Assembly (NCBI GenBank): GCA_949987565.1
Contig: OX465116.1
Location: 744,001-808,000 of the forward strand
Length of the DNA: 64,000 nt
Reading direction: 5' to 3'
DNA from: Luidia sarsii
Taxonomy: Eukaryota; Echinodermata; Asteroidea; Paxillosida; Luidiidae
The position numbers were made by a program, and so were the translations under genes. Shown here one piece after another: positions 32,701-44,387 of this stretch (positions are counted from its first letter, which is position 1; each line of letters begins with the position of its first letter). The notes under the pieces are model-generated. The model did no database searches. It was given only the letters and a program-made list of their open reading frames with translations, and was not told where the DNA came from.

Positions 32701-35700
32701 TTTACTAGAAAGAGGAGTAGAGGAAAGAGAAGGGTGACTGAGTGGATGTCCAGCCTGAAAGACTGGTTTACTAGAAAGAGGAGTAGAGGAAAGAGAAGGG
32801 TGACTGAGTGGATGTCCAGCCTGAAAGACTGGTTTACTAGAAAGAGGAGTAGAGGAAAGTGAAGGGTGACTGAGTGGATGTCCAGCCTGAAAGACTGGTT
32901 TACTAGAAAGAGGAGTAGAGGAAAGTGAAGGTCGGTTGACCTGGATATGTCCAGCCTGAAAGACTGGTTTACTAAGAAGAGGAGTCGAGGAAAGAGAAGG
33001 GTGACTAGTATGTCCAGCCTGAAAAACTGGTTTACTAGAAAGAGGAGTAGAGGAAAGAGAAGGGTGACTTGGATATGTCCAGCCTGAAAGACTGGTTTAC
33101 TAGAAAGAGGAGTAGAGGGAAGAGAAGGGTGACTTGGATGCCCAGCCTGAAAGACTGGTTTACAAGAAAGAGGAGTAGAGGAAAGAGAAGGGTGACTAGT
33201 ATGTCCAGCCTGAAAAACTGGTTTACTAGAAAGAGGAGTAGAGGAAAGAGAAGGGTGACTTGGATGTCCAGCCTGAAAGACTGGTTTACTAGAAAGAGGA
33301 GTAGAGGAAAGAGAAGGGTGACTTGGATGTCCAGCCTGAAAGACTGGTTTACTAGAAAGAGGAGTAGAGGAAAGAGAAGGGTGACTTGGATGCCACGCCT
33401 GAAAGACCGGTTTACTAGAAAGAGGAGTAGAGGAAAGAGAAGGGTGACTGAGTGGATGTCCAGCCTGAAAGACTGGTTTACTAGAAAGAGGAGTAGAGGA
33501 AAGAGAAGGGTGACTGAGTGGATGTCCAGCCTGAAAGACTGGTTTACTAGAAAGAGGAGTAGAGGAAAGAGAAGGGTGACTGAGTGGATGTCCAGCCTGA
33601 AAGACTGGTTTACTAGAAAGAGGAGTAGAGGAAAGTGAAGGGTGACTGAGTGGATGTCCAGCCTGAAAGACTGGTTTACTAGAAAGAGGAGTAGAGGAAA
33701 GTGAAGGTCGGTTGACCTGGATATGTCCAGCCTGAAAGACTGGTTTACTAAGAAGAGGAGTAGAGGAAAGAGAAGGGTGACTAGTATGTCCAGCCTGAAA
33801 AACTGGTTTACTAGAAAGAGGAGAAGAGGAAAGAGAAGGGTGACTTGGATATGTCCAGCCTGAAAGACTGGTTTACTAGAAAGAGGAGTAGAGGGAAGAG
33901 AAGGGTGACTTGGATGCCCAGCCTGAAAAACTGGTTTACAAGAAAGAGGAGTAGAGGAAAGAGAAGGGTGACTAGTATGTCCAGCCTGAAAAACTGGTTT
34001 ACTAGAAAGAGGAGTAGAGGAAAGAGAAGGGTGACTAGTATGTCCAGCCTGAAAAACTGGTTTACTAGAAAGAGGAGTAGAGGAAAGAGAAGGGTGACTT
34101 GGATGTCCAGCCTGAAAGACTGGTTTACTAGAAAGAGGAGTAGAGGAAAGAGAAGGGTGACTTGGATGTCCAGCCTGAAAGACTGGTTTACTAGAAAGAG
34201 GAGTAGAGGAAAGAGAAGGGTGACTTGGATGCCACGCCTGAAAGACCGGTTTACTAGAAAGAGGAGTAGAGGAAAGAGAAGGGTGACTTGGATATGTCCA
34301 GCCTGAAAGACTGGTTTACTAGAAAGAGGAGTAGAGGGAAGAGAAGGGTGACTTGGATGCCCAGCCTGAAAGACTGGTTTACGTGAAAGAGGAGTAGAGG
34401 AAAGAGAGGGGTGACTTGGATGTCCAGCCTGAAAGACTGGTTTACGTGAAAGAGGAGTAGAGGGAAGAGAAGGGTGACTTGTATGTCCAGCATGAAAGAC
34501 TGGTTTACGTGAAAGAGGAGTAGAGGAAAGAGAAGGGTGACTTGGATGTCCAGCCTGAAAGACTGGTTTACTAGAAAGAGGAGTAGAGTAAAGAGAAGGG
34601 TGACTTGGATGTCCAGCCTGAAAGACTGGTTTACTAGAAAGAGGAGTAGAGGAAAGAGAAGGGTGACTTGGATGCCCAGCCTGAAAGACTGGTTTACGTG
34701 AAAGAGGAGTAGAGGAAAGAGAAGGGTGACTTGTATGTCCAGCCTGAAAGACTGGTTTACGTGAAAGAGGAGTAGAGGAAAGAGAAGGGTGACTTGGATG
34801 TCCAGCCTGAAAGACTGGTTTACGTGAAAGAGGAGTAGAGGAAAGAGAAGGGTGACTTGGATGCCCAGCCTGAAAGACTGGTTTACGTGAAAGAGGAGTA
34901 GAGGAAAGAGAAGGGTGACTTGGATGCCCAGCCTGAAAGACTGGTTTACTAGAAAGAGGAGTAGAGGAAAGAGAAGGGTGACTTTGATGTCCAGCCTGAA
35001 AGACTGGTTTACGTGAAAGAGGAGTAGAGGAAAGAGAAGGGTGACTTGGATGTCCAGCCTGAAAGACTGTTTTACGTGAAAGAGGAGTAGAGGAAAGAGA
35101 AGGGTGACTTTGATGTCCACCCTGAAAGACTGGTTTACAAGAAAGAGGAGTAGAGGAAAGAGAAGGGTGACTTGGATGTCCAGCCTGAAAGACTGGTTTA
35201 CTAGAAAGAGGAGTAGAGGAAAGAGAAGGGTGACTTAGATGTCCACCCTGAAAGACTGGTTTACTAGAAAGAGGAGTAGAGGAAAAAGAAGGGTGACTTG
35301 GATGTCCAGCCTGAAAGACTGGTTTACAAGAAAGAGGAGTAGAGGAAAGAGAAGGGTGACTTGGATGTCCAGCCTGAAAGACTGGTTTACAAGAAAGGGG
35401 ATTAAGAGGTGCTTGAGAGAGCGGAACACAGAATGATACCGAGGAAGGGAGAGAGAAAAGTGAGACGAGAATTGAACAATGAATAACTCAATAATATAGT
35501 ACGATGCCAGCAATTACACGCTTATTACTGTTGCAGTTAGGCTAATTACCTAAATTTAATGAATTCGGTTGACATTTGGAGAGAATTATCAATACATTGA
35601 AATAAATTAACATACTGCTACGTATAAGTCATCACTGCGGTATAAATTATGATTATCATAATTATTTGAGCAATCAAATAAAATCAATTCTGATTTTATT

Positions 35701-38700
35701 TTGGTGAAAGCTATAATGTAGAATTTGACATTTCAATCCTAGCAGGACCTTTCTCAAACTTCAAAGGCAAATGTTTCTGATGTTAAAGAGGTCGGAAACA
35801 TCACTCAGGTCCTTTGATCAACTGGTGATTATGCATTTTAGTCATCTTTTAGTCACAGCTACCAGAACCAGTTTGCAACAGTGATCTGACGACTGACAAG
35901 CTCACTTGGAAGTTAGATATGCCGGACTGATTATTTGATGACTTTTCTGTTCAATTATGTGCAGGACTGGATGTTTGTTTCGTGGGTATTCCTCTGGACA
36001 TTGGGACGTCCAACAGATCTGGTGCTAGACTTGGGCCCAGACAGATCAGAACCGAATCGTGTCTAGTGCGCAGATGCAACAGCATTGGTAATGTAGCTGA
36101 TCGACAGATGGCCTCCAGGACTGTATAGATTGAAGTGATTATGATACCCATACCATTGGTATACATGCATGTATGTATGTGTGCATTCTATAACCTTCTA
36201 CTAGCTATAGAATGTAATAAGGTCACGTATCATAAAACAGTGATTGCAAACACAGGTGTATGGAACAGAAAACACAGCAGGACTGGCCATGGGTCAGATG
36301 AGATATGAATTTTGAAGGGTTTTCTAATGGAAGTATTGGTGGGAGGGTTTCATTCATGAGTGACGCAGATCATTTCTTTTGAGACATGTGTTGCTCTGAA
36401 AATAATGTCCTCTGTTCGTTAGCTGGGTTCAATATAATGACCCTTTGACGTGGGTTTGGTTTTGGTTTCCTGCATCACACAACCTGGACGGCGTTATCTG
36501 ACTCCAGTTCTGTCATATGCACACTTGTTATAATTCCTATTTCTCGGGAAATAGACATAACAACATTATCTGGGGTTGGTGCAACTCCCTTTGGAGTGAC
36601 CGATGTATAAGCCATGTACTGCAGTAGGCCTGATGTAGTGTGGAAAGGGCTTAAGTTGTTGAGTGTTTCTCCTCTACAGGTGCTTCACCCTATGACACAC
36701 TACAAGTAGCTGACATTGGCGATGTTGGTATAAACCTGTATGATTTGAAGAAGGCTGTTGTCATGATTAAGGAAGGCTTCTCCAAGATTTTAGCCACAGG
36801 TTGTAAGCCATTAACGATGGGAGGAGATCACACCATATCCTACCCTATCCTACAAGCTGTCAAGGTATTTGGTTTAGTGTTAAAAGTTGATGATTAAATG
36901 AATTGATCTGTCTGTGCAATCACACATACACCCACCCACCCCCGTATGCACACCCAACCACCCATCCACTCAACCACCCACTCAACCACCCACTCACACA
37001 ACCACCCACTCAACCACCCACTCAAACAACCAACAAACCACCCACCCACTCAACCACCCACTCACACAACCACCCACTCATCAACCACCCACTCACACAA
37101 CCACCCACTTAACCACCCACTCAACCACCCACTCACACAACCACCCACTCAACCAACCACTCACACAACCAACCAACCAACCACCCATCGATCACACAAC
37201 CAACAAACCACCCACCACTCAACCACCCACTCACACAAACAACCAACCAACCACCCACTCACACAACCAACCAACCACCCACCCTGATTTTTGTTTGTTT
37301 GTTTGTTTGTTCAGGAGAGACATGGCACTGTTGGCTTAGTTCACGTTGATGCTCACGGTGACACGACAGACGTTGTTATGGGGGAGACAATATTCCATGC
37401 AACACCATTCCGTCGTGCCATCGAGGAAGAACTCATTGACCCCAAGAAAACCATTCAGATTGGCTTGAGGGGAAGTCAGTATACACAAGACGACACAGAG
37501 TGGCAGAAAAATCAGGTAAGATTGTAAATCACGTTCAATTGACTAAAGTAGAAACATAGCTAGAATTTAGCACCAAGGATACCAAGTTATGCAATTTGTA
37601 TTGTCAGTAAGCAGTTTGTAAAGTTTTTGCATATTACTCGTTATAAAATTGATTCAATTGATATTCACTAATGCTGGTATATAGCTGTGGTGCAAGCAGC
37701 ATTGTAGAAACTGATTGTTTATAATCCTATTGGGCCAATGTTTACTCCATGTGATGGAACTATTAGCCACCTGTCAGATATACCTATTGCACCTGATTTA
37801 CCTATTACCCAGCTATGATGAATTCGGTTGCCTGGTTCTGGCCGTGGGGCTTACTGCCAACTTTTATCACCTGCCCTACTCCACAAGTCTGCTTGTATTC
37901 CATGATACTAATGATTAGATCCTACTCTTATCACGTAGGGGGTCCGTGTGGTGCGTGTCGAGGAGTGCTATCACAAATCCATGACGCCTCTCATGTCAGA
38001 GGTCAGACAGATGATGGGAGACATCCCTGTATATATCAGCTTTGATATTGACGGCATTGATCCAGGTTTTGCTCCGGGCACTGGTTGGTTGATGAAAGAC
38101 TCAATACTTTCATAACCTTAGTCGTGACTGAGAAAACATGACATTGATATGACATCATCTTGACATTATTAGGCCTACAATATCATCATTTGATGTCAAT
38201 GACATTATTATAACATCAGAAGGCAGTTGTGATAAACTCATTATTTTCACATTATCACGTAATCTTACAACATCATTGTGATATTTGAAGGTCACTCATG
38301 GTTTGAACTTTGTTTTGTATTCCGTGCCATGTTTATAATTCACATGAATTCCTTGTTTGATGATTTAACTTGTTTTCTAATAATTGTAGGAACTCCAGAA
38401 ATAGGTGGACTGACTCCAACTCAAGGGATAGAGATATTACGAGGATGCAGGGGTCTGAATATCATCGGTGGGGATATGGTAGAGGTGAGAAAAGAACCAC
38501 AAATCGATCTGTGTCAATATGAAGCAAAATACTTGGGAAAGTCGAGAGGAGGGGTTAGAGTTATATCGAGGTCATTCTCATCAAGCTAAAAACATGATAA
38601 ACCTATATATAATAATTATTATATGATGGTTTAGTTTGTTAACGAGACTGATGATGATGATTATTCTCTTTGTACTCCAAGGTGGCCCCAGCCTATGACC

Positions 38701-38786
38701 CATATGGAAGCACAGCCTATCTGGCTGCTAGTCTCCTTTTTGAGATGCTCTGCGTTCTGCCTGGAGTCCAGTATCCCACCCAGTGA
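29788..38786 (+). CDS. AGMAT: Agmatinase, mitochondrial type, complete
   Basis: Seven phase-consistent exons: 29788-30007, 35965-36087, 36680-36864, 37315-37515, 37939-38083, 38390-38484 and 38682-38786 (TGA 38784-38786). Together 1074 nt, 357 aa; human AGMAT is 352 aa. The ureohydrolase family hydrolyses agmatine (or related guanidino compounds) to an amine and urea, using two manganese ions. Metal ligands are present: GGDHT at 162-166 (H165), VDAHGD with D188, H190 and D192, and SFDIDGIDP with D279 and D281. The first 45 or so residues are rich in Arg, Ser and Leu and lack acidic residues apart from one, consistent with a mitochondrial targeting peptide. Intron 1 (5957 bp) is mostly a 63-bp minisatellite; intron 3 is an ACCC/AACC-type repeat. 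Substrate cannot be told from sequence, since vertebrate AGMAT may prefer other linear guanidino acids. Confidence 0.95.
30216..35400. repeat. 63-bp minisatellite with higher-order repeats, in agmatinase intron 1
   Basis: About 80 head-to-tail monomers of 63 bp (some 66 bp) with blocks CCAGCCTGAAAGACTGG, TTTACTAGAAAGAGGAG and AGAGAAGGGTGACT. A diagnostic variant (GTCGGTTGACCTGG) recurs at about 30540, 31316, 32155, 32931 and 33707, defining near-identical higher-order units of 776 bp, one lengthened by one monomer to 839 bp. From about 34290 on, the array is monomeric with a TTTACGTGAAAGAGG variant. Because 63 is 21 codons, frames stay open on both strands for up to 210 (plus) and 288 (minus) codons. 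No splice sites tie them to the gene, so I call them non-coding. Confidence 0.95.
35712..35780 (+). repeat. Foldback repeat FB, one arm
   Basis: TTTGACATTTCAATCCTAGC and AGGACCTTTCTCAAA, a diverged FB arm at the end of agmatinase intron 1. Confidence 0.6.
36930..37286. repeat. ACCCACTCA-type simple repeat in agmatinase intron 3
   Basis: About 350 bp of short units (CACTCAACCACC, CACACAACC, AACCAACC) in no fixed order. It ends only about 30 bp before the acceptor at 37314, next to a TTTG run that serves as polypyrimidine tract. Confidence 0.9.
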
Positions 38787-38879
38787 ACAACCATTCAACT
38801 CTGATTGGCGTCTTCAGCTTCACCTAGAATAGATTCTATAGTCACTGATTCTTTGGGTACTAGGATCATTTTAAACTTG

Positions 38880-39010
38880 AGGGTACTAGAATTCGGGAGT
38901 CGCGGGTTCGAATCCCGCCCGAGCTGCCTGAAATATTTTTATCAGGCACCGGGCAAAGCACTGAGCATTCAGTGTTTACCACCACGTCGAGTAAGGGCAA
39001 AACCTCTTTG
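38880..39010 (+). mobile_element. SINE family B
   Basis: A perfect Pol III B box (GCGGGTTCGAATCCCGCC at 38902) is followed by GAGCTGCCTG and a tail CAGGCACCGGGCAAAGCACT, GAGCATTCAGTG, GGGCAAAACC. The A-box half is not clear. The tail blocks are those of the 94-bp satellite. Confidence 0.7.
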
Positions 39011-39029
39011 AAAAACTTGAGGGTATGAT

Positions 39030-39135
39030 TGAATGGGATGGTGTATGGCTCTGAAGAGAGCCAGTAACTCAACATTTTGTGCGGTGTGTACTCTGCATGC
39101 CCGTCGTTATAGGAGACGTCACCAATTGGATAGAG
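39030..39135 (-). repeat. Dispersed repeat family C
   Basis: Minus-strand copy of a family marked by ACTCAACATTTTGTGCGG and GGCTCTGAAGAGAGCC (plus-strand text), also present at 56630-56790 and 57725-57830. Confidence 0.6.
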
Positions 39136-39299
39136 CCGCTCAAGCATGAAATTTGGCTAAATATAAGTCTCCCTTGTGTAAACATGATTAAAAACCACAA
39201 TGTGATGTGAAGTCTTTTGCATTTGACTTGTATCTACTACATTGTATTCTTTACTTAGTTTGAAACAATAGTTTGTGTTTGCAAGCTGATCCTATAAAT

Positions 39300-40489
39300 C
39301 ATGACATTTTGTGCTGGAATAAAGTTTCTCATCGATTTGTTTGACAGGACCGGGATTTGAGACTATAGTTGTTTAAAATTTCCCAGTCAGTTTTGACCTT
39401 TCCTTTATCTATAATAAAATCACTTCTGTAAATATTGACACGGTGTTCTCTGCGGAGCCCAACAAGCAGCATGAAGGAAAGATTGCTTTACAGAAAGACT
39501 CACTGAGGAATGAAAAGGTTAACGGCGAAAGAATCATTTTATAGACCTCACAAACTCGTCTGAAAAACTCACACATCCCGGCTATCAACGGAGATCCAAT
39601 AATTGGATGAAATAATAATATGCTTACCCACTTTGCTGAATTTCCGCGTACATTTTCATTGGCCTTATAAAGGCTTGATACTTGATCCAGATCGATATTG
39701 TTGATGCGATCAAAGGTGAATTGTAGAGAGGGGCAAAGGGTCGATGGTTCATGCCTTAGGCTGAAGGAAGGGTCATACGATTCAGTGTGTTAATTTGTGA
39801 CTGACTAGAACAGTCAGCTCAGGAATTACTCTCTTAAAAATTCTACTCTTTAGAAGTTGTTACTAAGGAAGGTGTTACTCTCGGACCGGCCTGTGCACCT
39901 TGTCATTTTAAGACAGGGAGTTTAGACTACAGACACTCAAGGTAAATCTGAACGATTCTGTATAATTATGTGCTCTATATGGTGTGGTTTTACGATGCCT
40001 GTAACTGAATAAGTTCAGCAATTAAAGCCAGCTATTGTGTGTATTATGAAAAATTCTAAAGACGGTTTTTCATTTGGCGTAAATAAAAATTGTCCGTTTA
40101 ATCTGGACACGCGTAACACCTTGTGACGTATACATGACGTAAAACCTGAATATAGACGTCATGAAGGTAAACGATAGTGACAATAATTATTATTACTCCA
40201 GATCTACACCAACTACAACCTTGATAAGATGATATTTTCATCCAAGAAGGATTTAATTAGCCAAAATGTAACACGCACCACGCTAGTAGTTATAATAGTC
40301 AAATACACAAACTGCTCATTCCTGTGTAGAATGCAAATCGAAGATCTCATCTGAGTATGCATGACGTTCCATGGCTTGTAGTCCCAAGATAAGGGTACAA
40401 GACAACGGCAAGATGCCATTCAGTCATTGTTGACTAAGACCTTAAAGTTTTGCAGAGAAAAAACCAACAACTGACTCTTCCACTCACAG
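39300..40489 (+). promoter_or_regulatory. Upstream region of first SLC16-like gene, duplicated before the second
   Basis: Segments such as CTTCTGTAAATATTGACACG, GATTGCTTTACAGAAAGAC and CTCAGGAATTACTCTCTT recur in the same order at 43450-44330, just before the second gene. Both copies keep TGACGTAA (40136) and GACGTCAT (40156), CRE/ATF-like sites, about 330 bases before the start codon. Promoter function is inferred from this joint conservation. Confidence 0.5.
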
Positions 40490-43075
40490 ATGAGGAGATT
40501 AGACGAGAGACGTCGACGTCACTATGACGTCAAACCCTCCGAATGTGGCTGGGGCATTGTGGTTGTCATAGGAGTTAGTCTGACGGTGGCTCTACAATTT
40601 GGCACAATGCGGTCTGGAGGCATATTTTACAATCAATGGAAGAATGACTTTGACACAAACGAAAGGCAAACGGCTACAATAGACAGCATTATGGTGCTCA
40701 CACCCGCCATTAGTGGTAAGTCATCTACGAAAATCTTTCCACTTTATCACTAAATCTGACAAATAAACTCCTGAAAGCCAGCATGATAATGATATGAGTT
40801 TTGGGAGAATGTTAGTAAACACAACTCGACGTGTATGAAGCTCTGCATGCTATGATGCTATGCCTGATCGATAAGGAGCGGGAAACTGACAATCAGGCAA
40901 CTCGGACGGGATTCGAACCGGTGACCCCTGCTATCATCCGAACAGTGCAAGTCACGGCACTGCAGTAGAATCCCCCCTAATTATTATACTCATGCCGAAT
41001 ATAACGTTCATGCTCGAGGATGATCACAACACCCCGGTCGAAACGTCGAATAAAGAGACACTCGTCGGTTCTTAAAGGGAAGTGCATCACATCTGCCGAT
41101 AATCATCTGTACATTGTGTCACCTTTAACCTCTTGCACAATACCATTGTTAAGAGTACAAAGATTCAATGTTTGTTACAACTTACAACCTGTTTACTGCC
41201 CTAAATGACCATGGTGACGATGTTTGAAATGTAGAGGGACAGACGTTTTAATTTAATTATTTATAAACAAATTGATCATTTAGAATGATCATTCTAGTTA
41301 AGATTGAATTATTGACGCAAGTGCGGTTGTTGTTTTTTCCTTTTCTTGACTCTATTCCGGCAAAACTAAAACTATGAATCTTCTCCTTTGTGCAGGTTTC
41401 TTGGGAGGTTATGTGACTAAACACTTCAATTGCCGAGTTTCGGCATTGCTGGGGAGTACCCTTACATATCTCGGTGTCTTTCTTCGTGTCTGGGTTAAGA
41501 ACATGCCTCAGATGTACGCCACTTCTGCAATATTAGGTACCGACAATAATCTATTCAACAAAATCATGACTGAATTTAGTATTATTTTGGTGAATTAATT
41601 AACTAGGGAATGGTAATCCGATGTGGGTTGAATGATGTTTTGATGTGCCTGATAAAATGCTAATAACATTCGTCTCAATCTCATTTCATTTTATTCCAGG
41701 TTGTGGTATTGGAATTACCTTCAACGCAACCATGGTTGTGGTGGCAATGTATTTCACCAAACGATACAACCTGGCTAATTCTTTGGGCAGTACTGGTGCA
41801 GGGATAGGCATCATTGCAGTGCCACCACTTGTTCAATTGTGTATCGAGGCATATGGCTGGAGGGGTGCTACACTAATCCTGTCTGCTATTCTAGCCAACT
41901 GTCTCCCATGTTGCGCTCTCTTTCGTCCGACTAAAGACAAGAGAAAACTGAAAGCTGAAGACAGTGTGACAACATCCCCACATGACATTGTCATTAGCAG
42001 TGACAATGACGATGACAGTGACAGAACTGCCTCTGGGACTGGTGAGGCGATGCAACGCGAACACTCAGGCCACCACTATTCTGTAGAGACTTCTGAAATG
42101 GTTCAAAATTCGACGGAGTATTCCAATCCATTCTGTAGACTCATGTTCAGAATGGGATTACACTCGTTTGTGAAGAGTTACCGGCTCTCCCTTCTCTGTG
42201 TTGTTCATATATGGTTCAACATATGTTACATGGTGTACGTGGTATACCACGTTCCGTACGCCCAGAGTATCGGTATAGCGCCCTCTCGCGCCGTATTACT
42301 GATGAGCATTTATGGCGCTGGCAGTTTGATGGGTCGTCTTGGAAACGGGTTGTTGCTAAGCTCCAAGCTATCCGCTGAGTATGTGACTGCTGCATGCATG
42401 GCACTGTGTGGTGGATCGTCCCTCTTGCTCGTCATCGGTAACTATCCCGTTCTCGTCATCAATTCCATCGTGCAAGGCTTCACCAGCGGCTTCACTTACA
42501 CAGTCACCATGGTGCTCATCAGACGCTTTGTTGGTCTGCAGAATCTGCCCGTTTGTCTCGGGGTTCTTCAGATTTTCTTCGGCGTGGGAACGTTCATTGG
42601 ACCCATTATAGCAGGTAGGATGTCTTTTCGAAAGGTCAACGAACTGAAGACAAAACGCATTATAGAGATTTGAAAAAAGGGGGATGGAATTGACTCGCTT
42701 TTGAGTTCGACACGAAAAACTCATCAATCATAACTTATCGATCGCAAGACTATGAGGGATGATAAGATACCATACGATAGGTTATCCATTTGTAAAATCA
42801 CTGTCTCTGTCTCTTTCCCTCCCCTTTCCCCTCTCTCCTCCCTCACCTCTCTCTCTCTCGCTCTCTCTCACTCTCTCTCTCACTTTCTCCTCTGCCCCTG
42901 TCTCCTGATCTCACCCTCTGTCTCTTCTTCTCCCAATACAGGCAGACTTCTTGACCTGGCAGGCAACCATGCGGTCATCTTCTACGTCTCTTCTGGTTGC
43001 TACTTTCTTAGTGCCTTACAGATGGCGTTGATTCCTGCGCTCAAACGATGCGAACCAGGACTGGATGGGATGTAG
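40490..43075 (+). CDS. Monocarboxylate transporter-like protein (SLC16 family), copy 1
   Basis: Four phase-1 exons: 40490-40715, 41396-41536, 41700-42614 and 42942-43075 (TAG 43073-43075); 1416 nt, 471 aa. The product is a 12-helix major facilitator: TM1 at about residues 21-41 (WGIVVVIGVSL), a long acidic and Ser-rich loop between TM6 and TM7 (about residues 200-265), and TM8 with GSLMGRLGNG. SLC16 proteins carry monocarboxylates, aromatic amino acids or other solutes across the plasma membrane. The TM8 Arg (R335), equivalent to R306 of MCT1, is kept, but the partner Asp302 is Ser (S331). This argues against MCT1-type proton-lactate symport. Exon structure matches the tandem neighbour at 44388. 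An extra terminal exon lies at 43193-43269. Family is firm; substrate unknown. Confidence 0.88.
40880..40975 (-). mobile_element. SINE family B, tRNA-like head
   Basis: On the minus strand a B box (CCGGTTCGAATCCCGTCC) precedes GAGTTGCCTGATTG, as in the copy at 38880. It lies in intron 1 of the first SLC16-like gene. Confidence 0.6.
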
Positions 43076-43192
43076 TCATTGAGCTGACATCTAGCTACAA
43101 GCATTTCACAGTCATGAACAATTCACTACTTTACCCCAAACGTGGAAAGACTTGTGTAACAATTGATATTCCATCTTTACATTCTCAAACAG

Positions 43193-43269
43193 GTCAATTT
43201 CTTGACCAGACCGGAAGCAATCCACTCATCTCCTACGTCATGCACTTCCTCATTCCACTTCAGCTGTGA
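43193..43269 (+). CDS. Alternative or relict terminal exon of SLC16 copy 1
   Basis: After an acceptor (TTCTCAAACAG at 43182-43192) a 77-nt frame in the correct phase encodes GQFLDQTGSNPLISYV and ends at TGA 43267-43269. It mirrors the start of the real terminal exons (GRLLDLAGNHAVIFYV in copy 1, GWLLDMTQNYKLVFYV in copy 2) but ends earlier, without the LKR-EPGLD tail. The open frame and intact acceptor suggest an alternative last exon; a decaying duplicate is the other reading. Confidence 0.55.
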
Positions 43270-43449
43270 GCTTGTATTAGCACAGTTCTACTTCTGTCCT
43301 TCATTATTTTACTCGTCTGAGTAAAATGAAGCACTCACGATCGACGCATTCAATCCATTTACCATTATCAATTTGCAAATCAATTAAATTAAGTAAACAA
43401 TAAATTGATTTTCTTTGCCAATTGTTCAATTTGTTTAGAAGACCAGAAA

Positions 43450-44387
43450 GTTTTTCATCGATTTGTTTGGCTTCAAACAATAAAGTCATTGATAGAGAAA
43501 TAGTGACGACCTGGATTTGGAACTAGTTGTTTCAAATTTCCCAATCAGTTTGGATTCATAAAAAAAACTTCTGTAAATATTGACACGGTGTTCTCTGCCG
43601 AGCCCAACAAGTAGCACGAAGGAAAGATTGCTTTACAGAGAGACCCACTGAGGAATGATAAATCATGATCGAGTTAACGGGACAGAACTTTATAGACCGC
43701 ACAAAATAATGTGGTCTGACAAACTCCCACATCTCAGTTATCAATGGAGATCCAATTGATAAAAATATGATCATGCTTACCCGCTTTGTTTATTTTCCGA
43801 AATGGTTATTATTGATACGATCAAAGGTGAATTGCCAAGAGGGGCAAAGGGTCGATGATTCATGCCTTAGGCTGAAAAAGGGTCATACGTTTCAGTATGT
43901 TGATTTGTGACTGACTAGAACAGTCAACTCAGGAATTACTCTCTTGAAATTCTACTCTTTAGAAGTTGTTACTAAGGAAGGTGTTACACTTGGACCCCTG
44001 AAGACCTTGTCATTTGAAGACTTGGAGTCTTAAGGCGAACGAGTTTAGACTCCTGACACTCAAGGTAAAACTAAATGTTTATGTATCATGTGCTCTACGG
44101 TGTGATTTGACGATACCTGTAACTGAACTAGTTCAGCGAGTACAGCCTGCTATTGTGTTTATTATGAAAGGTCATGAAGACGTCATTTGGCGTAAATAAA
44201 ATTGTCAAATTAATCTGGACACGCGTGATACGTACCTTGTGACCGTATCGATGACGTAATAGACGTCATAAAGGGTAAACGATAATGACAATTATAACAT
44301 ACACTTGACACCAGTGACAAACTATAGAAAAGATGATTGTGACATCCCTCGTCTCAGTATTGATGTCTTGGTTCTTGTTCTTAAAAG
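43450..44387 (+). promoter_or_regulatory. Upstream region of second SLC16-like gene
   Basis: Homologous along its length to 39320-40480. The conserved TGACGTAA (44252) and GACGTCAT (44262) lie about 130 bases before ATG 44388, with a shorter spacer than in copy 1. Confidence 0.45.

Noticed and set aside
30678..34306. Long plus-strand frames of 153-210 codons with basic 21-residue repeats
   Set aside because: They are tandem-repeat artefacts in agmatinase intron 1: monomer length divides by three, stops come only from a variant monomer, and no splice sites or single-copy coding flank support them.
34254..35120. 288-codon minus-strand frame with hydrophobic repeats
   Set aside because: It is the reverse reading of the same minisatellite. 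The membrane-like look follows from the complement of purine-rich DNA.
36903..37339. Thr/Pro/His-rich frames of up to 141 codons in three frames
   Set aside because: Open in all frames because of the ACCC/AACC simple repeat in agmatinase intron 3.
38890..38935. Possible tRNA with a perfect B box
   Set aside because: No convincing A box or acceptor stem is present, and it leads into the family B SINE tail.
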